From Serilophus lunatus (taxonomy: Eukaryota; Chordata; Aves; Passeriformes; Eurylaimidae): 64,000 nt of DNA. The translations under genes and the position numbers were made by a program. Positions within the stretch are counted from its first letter, which is position 1, and every line of letters starts with the position of its first letter. The notes under the pieces are model-generated. The model saw only the letters and a list, made by a program, of their open reading frames with translations. It did not search any database and was not told the DNA's origin. The stretch is from NCBI GenBank assembly GCA_013399895.1, contig VXBA01002409.1:1-64000 (forward strand). Direction: 5' to 3'. This document shows positions 31,304 through 40,450 of the stretch, in pieces.

Positions 31304-34300
31304 GCTCAGCCCAGTGTCAGCTCCAGCCACGGCCCCACAGTGGGGTGGGAAGGGGATGTGATCTCCATGCCAACCCCTGTGCCGAGCTCTGTGCCAGTCC
31401 CTGTGCCGGGGGGGGGTGCGTGTGGTGCTGTGGGAGCCCCCCGGCCCTGCTGGTGCTGGCTGGGATCCAGGCAGAGCAGGGGCAGCACCCAGGTGTGCTC
31501 AGCTCTGCCGGCAGAGCCCGTTTGGCTCCCGCAGAGCCCTCAGCAGCCCCTGACATGCCAGCGCTCTGCGTCACCACCTCGTCCTGCCCCGCGTGGGCGC
31601 TGGGCGTTGGACCCAAAAGCGTCCGGCTCCCACCTGAGCTGCAAACTCAGCAGAACTTCTTGCAGTCCATGGGGAGGGTGGTGGGGCAGAGAAGCAAGGT
31701 GTGGCTGCTCCTTGGGGTGTCCCACTGTGCCATCCCCTGCAGATCCCCCGGGGGTGCACAGCCCACGGGGCAGGGACCCCGGCACAGCCTGTGGGGTCCC
31801 ATCGTGGTACTGTGTGTGGGGGGATCCCCACCTTTGGTCCCTGCAGGCTCAGCAGCCCCAGCCATAATGCAGCTCCCACCTGCACCCTGTTACACCATAA
31901 CACACACCCATTACACCCCAGGGTCCATCCCCCCACAACCAGCAGCCCCAGAGCACCCTGAGCCTCGGGAGGTACCTGTCCAGCAGGGAAAGAGCCACAG
32001 CAAGGTGTCTGGATCTGGGTGCCTCTCGGAGTAGGGAAGCTGCTTCTCAGCCACAGCCCTCCAGCACACCCAGGGTTTGTCTGTGGAGCTGAGTGTGTGT
32101 AGGGAGGGGAAGGGTGGTTGATTCAGTTCCCAGTAACTGGGTGAGTCTGGCAAACAGGTCCTGGAGAGGTTCTTGCCTGTGCACATGCACACACACGCTC
32201 GGATTGAACGACAAAGGCAGGTCAAGTCCCACAGGGAGATCAATGGAGCCGGATTCCTCCACAAGAAACACTCCTGGCTCCTGCCAGGTGATGCCCTGAC
32301 CCCCAGGCACTGCAGATCCAGCAGCAAACCAGGATAAAAAGGACCGACACCGGGCTCAAACTGCCCCCCAGGTCTTGGGCCACCAGGAACCGTTGATAAG
32401 AATCACAAATTATGCAACTGCAACCCAATTCTTCCTTAGTAATAGTTTTGCAACAGCTCATTGCTATTTCCAACCTACAGGAACTTGTGGCCAGACAGGA
32501 CCTCCCCCAAATAGCAGGATGGGAGCAGGGTCCCCATACAGTGGGACCCTGCCCTGCCACTGCCTCCAGCCACATCCCTGTGGGACCTGGGACATGTCCC
32601 TAAGGGGGATGTCCCTCTCCAGGAGGCTGAGTCAGCCCCATCCCGCTGGAGCAGCCAGATGCCCCATTTGATGTCTCTGTTGACACAGCCTGGGCAGGAG
32701 GGCAGGAATGTGCTTCCCCTTGCCTTTGGTTCACTTGGCCTTTGAAGTGCCCTGAGGCTTTTCTGTCATCCTCAGCACACCCTGGAGCTGAGCTGCATTT
32801 TCCCAGGTACTCCCTGGCTGTGGAGCCTCAGGTGGCATCTCACCAGGGCCACTGCTCCTACAGGGACAGGTCTGAAGAGCCGCCAGGTGCTTGGTGCCTG
32901 GAGAGGTTCACTCCCTGCTCTCCTGACAGACAAGGAGCCACTTGCCCAGGGGTTTTTTTGGCTCCAGGAGATCAAATAAAGTGAGTGAGGGTTTGCTATG
33001 GTGGGGATACACAGAAATGGGAGCCCAGGAGGCTCTAAGCAAACCCTGGTGGGACCCTGGGGTGCAGAGCAGGGTGAGCCTGGAGGAAGGGGCAGACACA
33101 GGAACCCCTATCCCAGATGAGAGCAGAGTGGGGGCTCCAGAGTCTTCCTTCACCCTGGAGCTGCTCTGTCCTGTAGGCAGGGTCAGGAATTTGAGCTATG
33201 TTGTTGCAGAGAGGTGTGGCAGGAGCTTGTCAGGAATTTGGGGGCTGTGGCCTTCGACATGAAAAAACCCATGAGAGAGGGAAGTTGTGGAGAACCACCT
33301 GCAGCTCTGGTTTCTTGTGGAGGCAGCAGCTCCCTGCCCCAAAGCCACACCCTGTAAGGGCCAGGTGAAGAGTGGAGCTGGATCCCCCTGGGCAGCCTCT
33401 TGCCTGCAATTTTGGAATTTCAGGAGAGGCCATGTGGCCACACTGAGAAAGTTCAGGTGCTTTTGGCATGGTCAGAAGTTTTCCCTAAGGCAGTTGGGTG
33501 GGGAGCGGAAATACCCCGTGTTTTGCAGTGCTTTGCAGACCTGAGCTGGGTATTTGGGTGGCCCAGCAAAGGGCACATCCCTGCACCCCCTCCACCATCC
33601 CTCTGCCAACTGGTCCAGTGTGGGCACAGGGACAAGGTGCCAGCACGTTTCAGCAGCTCTCAGCACCTGAGAGCTTCAGGTATATCCCAGGGTACTTCAC
33701 TCTGCTGTCATCCTGCTCCAAAACAGCTGGGTGATGGGTGAAAGGCTCCAGTGCCAGATGTGAACACTGAGACACCCACACCTTGGATCCTCCATAAAGG
33801 AAAAGCACCAAATAGTGGAGCAGGCGGCCACCAAACCAGCAGAAAAAACCTCAAAGTCTCTTTAAAAGGGTCTTAAATGCGACATCACAGGAAGTGTGTC
33901 CCAGCCCTGCCTTTTATTTCATCTCCCTGCCTGCCAACAGCATCCCAGCTGTCCCACTCCAGGGCAATGTCTCCAGGGATGAGACTCCCCCACAAGCACT
34001 GGGGCCCAGGAGTCACGGGATCCTGGGAGCCAGAGCAGCCACTGACTCCAGCATCCTGGACATAAATCAGAGAGTTTATCATCAATTCCCAGCAAAGAGG
34101 CGGGTTTTGGCCAGGAAAGAAACAAGCCCAAGATGGGAAGGCCAGGCTTCCCCTGACCTGCACACGCAATCCTCTCCACATCCCTGCCCAGCCTGGAGTT
34201 AGTGGTGGGTTTCTTTTAAATCCTCTCTCTCCAAAATTCAGGAGGTCTTCTGAGATCTCACAAGAAAATACAGGGAATTCTCTGTGTGATGATGCAAAAT

Positions 34301-35394
34301 CTGGGCAATATTCAGCTTTTATTGTGACACCCCCCAGTTTCTTTGCTTTGCTGACACTGGTCCTGCCTCTGTCCCAGGACATGTCTCAGCCTCCAGCCCC
34401 CATTTCTGCAGCACCAACGTGGGGGGAAACACATCAGAAAGAAACAGTTGAACGCTCATGTTTGTCCATCCAACCACGGCTGATCCCAAGCCTGGACGGT
34501 GCAAGACACCCAGGGCTTTGTAGAGCAGCTGTAATGTTTGCTCTGAGCACAACAAAACAGCACAACTCCACCAGGCAACTGGATCTGCAGGTCTCATGCA
34601 ACGGGGCAGCAGCTCCAGCTGTGCTTTGGTGTGTGGAAACGGGGCAGGGCGGTTCTTCTGGGGCTCATCTCTGCCCCATTAGCCCCTGCAGAGGGAACAC
34701 CTCGGGGTGTCACTCATCGGGGACAGCCTGGAGCAGGAGCTGCCAACCTCGCTGGAAAACAAACAGCCCAGCCCACGCTCTTTAAATCGGGGCAATGGCT
34801 CGCACACAAAGAACAACTTGTGTCCTCTGTCGTTAGAGCCTTCAGGAAAGAAAACTTTCGGCTGGATAATCCAGCAACAGGAGCAGACAGGAGGAAAGGC
34901 ACAGCTTCACCTAAGAAGAGGTGGAAAAAAATCTACCTGTATTTCACTGTCTGCCTCTCTCACCCCAAAGGTCTCCAAACTTGCTGGTGTCGGCACAAGC
35001 AGCTGCTGTGCGCCCAGAGGTTCTGGGCTGGTGACAGGGGTCCCCCCAGGGCTTCTCCACCATCCTCACCCTCATGGGGTGGCCCTTGGAATCCCCTTGG
35101 TCACAGCAGTCCCTCTTCCTCCCCCTCCAGCACATCCAGCTGGTCCTTTCCCCAGGGTGGGCTGTGGGAAGGGGCTCAGCTTTGCCCAAGTAGGAGCTGG
35201 TTCATTGGAGCAGCAGTAGCTGCATAACAGCAGTAGCTACAATGGTCTGTCATCAAGAACAGCCCTGGCCCTAAAAGACACAGGGATGGTATTCCCCTGC
35301 TTCCTTTGGGGCAGAGCCAGTGGGCGCTGTGGCTGCTCATGGAAAAAATAATAATCACACCCTCTAAATAAAACTAAACCAGTAACAGATCGAG

Positions 35395-35580
35395 CTGCAC
35401 GTTCAATGACAGCGTTACTTACGATTGCATTTGCCATGAAATTATTGTCAGTTATTCATCCCAGCTAATGCTGGGTGATGCCCTCCAAAAGGACAGTGCC
35501 ACCCACGTCACAGCCGGACATGACATATTATAGCAATAAACGAGATCAGATTCTGCCATTTAATGTTATTGTTTAATCAA
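35395..35580. promoter_or_regulatory. AT-rich island, candidate conserved element or GJB5 3' end
   Basis: Complex AT-rich sequence contains GATTGCATTTGCC, GAAATTATTG and CCATTTAATGTTATTGTTTAATC. On the minus strand it offers ATTAAA signals at 35559-35564 and 35572-35577, so part of it may be the GJB5 poly(A) region. The length and lack of repetition also suit a conserved element. Confidence 0.3.
35559..35564 (-). terminator. GJB5: ATTAAA poly(A) signal, candidate for GJB5
   Basis: The variant hexamer on the minus strand lies about 540 bases after the GJB5 stop. A second ATTAAA is at 35572-35577. I saw no canonical AATAAA in the right orientation nearer to the gene. Confidence 0.3.
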
Positions 35581-36101
35581 TGGTTGGGGTGTTTTCCCTC
35601 TCCTGCATTCGGCTGTTTTGCTGGGGCGTTTTCCTCTGGCCAGGCAGGATGATCCAGCAGCCCACGGCGGGTGCTGCCTGCCACAGTGGCTGCGGCACCA
35701 GGGACCTGCTCGTGTCCCCACTTGGCTAATGAGTGTTATTAATGACGATTGCATCAGTCTGAAATGGCCCTGACACCCACAGTGCGGCTGATGTAGGGTG
35801 AGGGATGGGGAGAGGGTTCCCTGGTGGGTCAGACTCAAAGTCTTGGCACCACTGCCAGTTCATTGTTGCCACGGAGCTGCTGGTCCCTGTCACTCTCAGG
35901 GATCACACATGTCCCACAGCACCTGGTTCACCCCAGATTCATCAGGACAATGTAACATGTCTTCTTCAGGAGACGCAGAGACCCCTCGGGCACCGCCCAG
36001 CTCTGAGGTGCTGCCACCCTCACTGCTCCTGCACCGGGGGACTGATGAGGAAGATGAAGATGCAGGGCAGGTGAGCAGCTCCTTCTCTCTCCCAGGCAGC
36101 T
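35565..36101 (-). other. GJB5: Probable GJB5 3' UTR
   Basis: This is non-coding minus-strand sequence after the GJB5 stop. It includes a TAATGAG...GTTATTAATGACGATTGC block at 35728-35757 that looks like a conserved AT-rich motif cluster rather than plain UTR. Confidence 0.35.
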
Positions 36102-36926
36102 CTAGGAAGGAGTCTCCTCCTCGGACAGCGTGCTGTTGCAGGATGTTGTGGGTGGGATGGTGGCTGTGGGGGGTTTGTAGTCTGCCTCATGGAAGATCTG
36201 CCCCGCTGTGGCCACGGGCTCGGCACAGGAGGGTGGGCAGTCCTGGCTGTGCCGCCGGCTGTCCCCACCACCGGCCTGCAGGCACTCCCGGCACCGCTTG
36301 CCAACCAGGTAGGCGGCCTCGACAAGGCTCAGCACGACACAGACACAGGCAGTGACCACCATGAAGAGGGTGAAGATGTTCTTCTCGGTGGGCCGGGAGA
36401 TGAAGCAGTCCACCACATTGGGGCAGGGCTGCAGCTCGCACTTCACCACGTGGGGCAGGGTGTAGTTCTTGTAGAAGCGGTAGAAGATGTAGAGGAAGAC
36501 CACGTCCACGCCGGCCTTGAAGAGGAGGCTGAGCAGGTACGTCCACCACAGCCCCCCCCGCTTCTTGCCGGGGCTGTAGATGTGGCGGCAGTTGCCCCCA
36601 CCACCCTTGTGGAGCCTCTGCTCCTTGGCCTCCCGGTAGGCCACGTGCATGATGACCAGGAGGGATGGACACGTCACCAGGATGAGCTGCAGGGCCCAGA
36701 GGCGGATGTGGGACACGGGGAAGAAGTGGTCGAAGCAGACGTTGGTGCAGCCTGGCTGTCGTGTGTTGCACTCAAAGTCCTTGTGGTCGTCGCTCCAGAC
36801 CCGCTCGGCCGCCACCACGTAGACCAGCAGGCGGAAGATGAAGACGAGGGAGAGCCAGATGCGGCCGAAGGCTGTGGAGTACTTGTTGACCCCGCTGAGC
36901 AGCTTCTCAAACAGCTCCCAGTTCAT
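36102..36926 (-). CDS. GJB5: GJB5-like beta connexin (connexin 31.1)
   Basis: The product is a 274-residue beta connexin. The ATG opens MNWELFEKLLSGVNKYSTAF, and a minus-strand acceptor (TCTTCCCAG/GCCAGC at 36951/36950) leaves 24 bases of 5' UTR. The first loop has Cys53, Cys60 and Cys64, with WSDDHKDFECNTRQPGC. The SDDHKDF string is what I recall of mammalian GJB5; GJB3 and GJB4 have DEQKDF there. The second loop reads CELQPCPNVVDC, a CX4CX5C spacing, one residue shorter than GJB3 and as I recall for GJB5 and GJB4. Four membrane spans, GKKRGGLWWTY and SRPTEKNIFTLFMV are clear. The C-terminal tail is Pro/Thr/Ser-rich and diverged. Assignment to GJB5 over GJB4 rests on these residues. It could also be the co-orthologue of both. 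It forms epithelial gap-junction subunits, mainly epidermal in mammals. Confidence 0.88.
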   Translation of the reverse strand: MNWELFEKLLSGVNKYSTAFGRIWLSLVFIFRLLVYVVAAERVWSDDHKDFECNTRQPGCTNVCFDHFFPVSHIRLWALQLILVTCPSLLVIMHVAYREAKEQRLHKGGGGNCRHIYSPGKKRGGLWWTYLLSLLFKAGVDVVFLYIFYRFYKNYTLPHVVKCELQPCPNVVDCFISRPTEKNIFTLFMVVTACVCVVLSLVEAAYLVGKRCRECLQAGGGDSRRHSQDCPPSCAEPVATAGQIFHEADYKPPTATIPPTTSCNSTLSEEETPS

Positions 36927-36950
36927 GGCTCCCCAGTCCTGTTAGCTGGC

Positions 36951-38480
36951 CTGGGAAGAGAGAAGAAGACACTGTGACACCAAAGAAGAGGCAAGAGGTC
37001 CCCACTGGAGCTCCCATGTGCCCCAAGGCACCGAGCTGTGCTCCTGGGACCCTCTCTGGCCCATGACCACACGCAGGGACAGCACCAAGATGTGCCCTAG
37101 CACAGACCTGCTCTGGTCGATGCGTCTCTGCCAAGCACCGTCTCCCACTTTGAACATGCAAAGCCTGGGAGTTCTGCTGCAGCCACAGCATCCTGCAGCC
37201 ACCAGCTGCTCCAGCCCTCGGCTCACCCCCAGCTCCCACCTCGTTGCCCAGGTATTTGTTATTAATTTCCCTTGTGTTGCCAGGCCTGGCCCGCGCAGAC
37301 AAGAAAGAGGAGCAGCCGGGACATGACTCACCCGGCTGCGCTGCCATGTCCTCTCCCATCGCTGGAATCTGCCGTCGCCTCTGCCCTCCCGCCCAGGCAG
37401 TGCAGGAGGAGCCCTGTGCCAGCCCTGCCGTGTCCGCACGCTGGGGAGGCCACGGCAGAGCAGAGGCAGCGGGTGGGCAGGGGGGCTGCACGGCCCCTGC
37501 AGTGCCAAGGAGCTGACCCAGGGCTGGGCAGACACAACCACCAATTCGCACCATCCCCAGGTCCCCGCGTGGCCGATTTGGCCCCGTTTTGCATCATGCT
37601 GGATAAATACACCCCCCGCGTTCTGTGGAGCTGCAGCCGAGCAGGACTCCCGGAGCTGCGTTTGGCACTGACCTTCCTTAAATATTTTACCTATCAGTAA
37701 CAAAAAATAAACAAGATTCCCCCTCGCTGAGGAGCTCTCAGGGATGAACACATCCCTGCCTCTGCCGGCCCAGCGCAGTCTGCCCCATGTGCCTGCTGGC
37801 AGGGCTGTGCCCACCACAGACGTTGCTGGTGGATGCACCTCCTGCGGAGCCCGTGGCTCCGGGCTCACCGGCTGGATCCCCGGGGACGCACACACAAACC
37901 CCAGATTCCTCCTTCCCCGTGCACGCTCCCAGCAGCAGCCCAGGCTGCGCTCATCACTCCAGCATCGGGTCGAGCTCTGCACCCATGGCAAAACCTGTCC
38001 CCCAGCCCCATGCCCACACCCGGGCTGCACAGGGGGGTCCCCACACCACTCACCTGTGCGTGTCCCTGGCCGAGGCCGGCGCTGCTGCACGTCGGTGCTT
38101 GCCCGCTGGTAGGAGCGCATCGTCTGGTGCAAGAGACAGCACATGAGTCATTCCTGAGCTCCTGGGAGCGAGGAGGAGATTCCCGGAGGGAAGGGATGAG
38201 GCTCCAGGCAGATCCCCACGTGTCTCGTGGGCTGCCAGTTTTCCTCAGGCGAAGGGCGGCCCCATAGGGGTTTGATCCTGCTGTGGTGCGGGGAAGGGCT
38301 GGGAGCTCAGGACTGTCTGCTCTCAGCTGCTGTTGGTGTGTCCAGCACGACCTGGAGTCCCTCCATCCCTTCTTCACACGCATCTCCCCTTGGTCCGACA
38401 TGGCCAAAGCCCTGGGAGCTCCTGCCTGCGGCACCAGGAGCCGCTCAAACAAACACCTCCCTTTATAATCCCTTTTTACT
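36951..38480. promoter_or_regulatory. GJB5: GJB5 5' region with candidate non-coding exon and promoter
   Basis: On the minus strand a strong donor (CACAG/GTGAGT) ends an exon at 38054. About 400 bases upstream a TATAAAG (plus CTTTATA at 38461-38467) could set a TSS near 38430. An AP-1 site (TGAGTCA, 38145-38151) lies between, fitting keratinocyte expression. A 400-codon open frame crosses this region but has no family resemblance and is rejected as a gene. Confidence 0.3.
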
Positions 38481-38585
38481 CAAACTTTGCACAATGGCAA
38501 TAATTTAGCAGAGCCTTTAACCCTCCCCACCCTCTGCTAGTGGGTAGCAATTGATTATTTCTGGGAATTAATTAACTGCTTACCT
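38470..38585. promoter_or_regulatory. AT-rich island with TTAATTAA palindrome
   Basis: Complex AT-rich sequence has GCAATTGATTATT and the palindrome TTAATTAA at 38568-38575. It lies just upstream of the TATA-like element proposed for GJB5 and may be a promoter-proximal enhancer. Inference from composition. Confidence 0.25.
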
Positions 38586-38853
38586 ATGCTCCCCTCAACT
38601 GCAAGCTGGCACAAGTCTCTTCCCCATCACCCTTCCCTGGTTCCAGAACCTGGAGCGTTCCCAAATGAGCCCCCAGCTCAGAGACCCCCCCTCTTTGAGG
38701 TCTGACCCTCATCTCACAGCTCCAGGGCGCAGGGATGGGGGTCCAAGGAACAGGTGTGGGTCCAAGGAGAAGGTGTGGGGTGCAGGAGTTCAGGTAGGGC
38801 TGGAGTCATTTGAGAAGCAAATACACATTTCATTTGCAATTCTGCTGAGGTTT

Positions 38854-38872
38854 AAAAAAAAAAAAAAAAAAA
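38854..38872 (+). repeat. Poly(A) run (19 A)
   Basis: A single-base homopolymer. No target-site duplication or retro-element body is recognised before it. Confidence 0.9.
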
Positions 38873-39284
38873 GCAGAGAAACAAAACTAAACAGCTGTAA
38901 AGTAAATTACCAGTGTTTGCGGATGGCTCCAGGGAAGAGTTCTGCAGTTTGAAATCAAACAAGGCCACTTTTATTTTTTTAACATGCCCGTGCAGTGGCT
39001 GTGCCAGGAAGGGGGTTCCTGGGGGCCGTGTCCCCCATGGGCAGGTGGGGAGAGCCCAGAGCAGCCCCCATCCACAGCACCCAGCAGTGCTGGGGGTGGG
39101 GGAAACATTCTGCCCCAGGTACCCCAAATTTTTTGGGTGTTTGAAATGGCTCTAACGGCTTTCTGGGTTAAAATCCCCTCTCTTGAGGAGCTGCCAGGTG
39201 TGATGGGCAGTTTCTGCTGGTGTTGGGCTCCAGGCAGAGCTCCCTCCACCCCTCTACAGGTGAGTCTCCGGCACTGAGGACACA

Positions 39285-39430
39285 GGGGTGTATTAATGGC
39301 AGCACTTTATCTTCCAGGAACAAGCCCCATTAGTACATTTTCACTACAACATGAAATATTAATAACACTTTGCATTTATATAGCGTCATTCATCCCCCAG
39401 TCACCAGCCAAGCTGCTGACATGAATCAAA
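39285..39430. promoter_or_regulatory. AT-rich island with CATTTATATAGCG motif
   Basis: This is non-repetitive AT-rich DNA with ATGAAATATTAATAACAC and, at 39373-39385, CATTTATATAGCG. The latter resembles the TTTATATAGCGC-type word I recall from ancient exapted repeats and conserved non-coding elements in vertebrates. The match is to one short word only. Confidence 0.3.
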
Positions 39431-40364
39431 CACCCCAGCCAGCTCTGGAGGAGGCAGGTAAACGGGATCAGACCCGTTTTCCTGATGCACACAGTGAAGC
39501 ACAGGGTTTTCTCCAGGTCATGGATGCAATTGAGGAAGTTCTGGGGGGAAAAAGCCAAACACACACGGCCAGGGGCTGCTTTGAGCTGGGGCTGGGCTTC
39601 CACCTCCTCCAGCTGCTGCAATTGGTATTTGCTGTTCCTGATACTGTGCTGACCGTGCAGGGAGTCAGGAAACCTGTCAGCCCACGGAGAGCCAGGCCTG
39701 ACACAACCCCAGGGCTCCGGCAGCATGAAAGAACAAACAGAAAACCAGTGGGGAAAGCAAGGGCTGTTTCCATCTTATTAAAGAGCCTTGTATTTAAACC
39801 CTCCTCCAGCTCCGCAGCACACGATGATTGCGAAGGCTCTTACACACCAGCTCAGCAGGAATCGCTCCTGCTGCCGGAGATGCTGCAGGCAGATAGATAC
39901 TGGCTAGCAGGGCGGGATCCCATTATTGATGCTGGATAAAGACAAACAGGTCCTGGGCGAAGTTCCGGAGCGGGACGAGCGGCAGGGAAGGGCTGTTGGC
40001 ACAGCCCGGCTGCTCCCGGCCCCAACACCATTGTTATTCTGAGAAGAAGGCACCTTGTTTGCAGGTAATTAAAAAAAAAACCCAAACAGATTAGTGAAAA
40101 TTAAACACACAGAGCCGGCTGGATGTTGGCTCGGCCACAGGGGAGTGGTGTGAGCATCTCTCCGTGTTGGAGCCAAGCCTGGCTCAGCTCTGGTGCCCTG
40201 GTACCCCCCTTCCCCAGCCCTGTGGCTCCCCACTGCAACGTCAGCTGCATCCCCCATCCCATGGGATTGTTTAGAAGCTCTTCCATGGAAAATCCATGTT
40301 CAAGGCTTGTCTGGATGAGAGCAGGCAAACCCTCCCTGGCCCAGCGGGGTCGTGACTGTGTAAC

Positions 40365-40450
40365 ACGGTCAGCACCCATTAATCTTGTATTTATAGGTAA
40401 GGCTGCAGGGAGTAACCTCATTTCTAGGGAAGCCTTAATTAATCACGGAC
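40365..40450. promoter_or_regulatory. AT-rich island, candidate conserved element
   Basis: The block contains CCATTAATCTTGTATTTATAGG and GCCTTAATTAATCACGG, with a TTAATTAA core. Its flanks are GC-richer. Regulatory role is inferred only. Confidence 0.2.

Larger units (their letters stand above)
29816..35558. other. Region between GJB3 and GJB5, no coding gene seen
   Basis: About 5.7 kb where mammals have GJB4. I searched the open frames for the connexin signatures (SGVNKYST, CNT.QPGC, PCP..VDC) and found none, intact or broken. The stretch should hold the GJB3 5' exon and promoter; candidates are at 30657 and 30989. It also holds a repeat with a small gap, a 15-bp minisatellite and some AT-rich islands near its left edge toward GJB5. 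Confidence 0.6.

Noticed and set aside
36189..36977. 262-codon plus-strand open frame across GJB5
   Set aside because: It is the antisense shadow of the connexin coding exon, with a low-complexity acidic and valine-rich translation. No family resemblance.
36942..38144. 400-codon minus-strand open frame directly 5' of GJB5
   Set aside because: It is long because of GC-rich composition. No recognisable domain, and it crosses the probable intron and 5' exon of GJB5.
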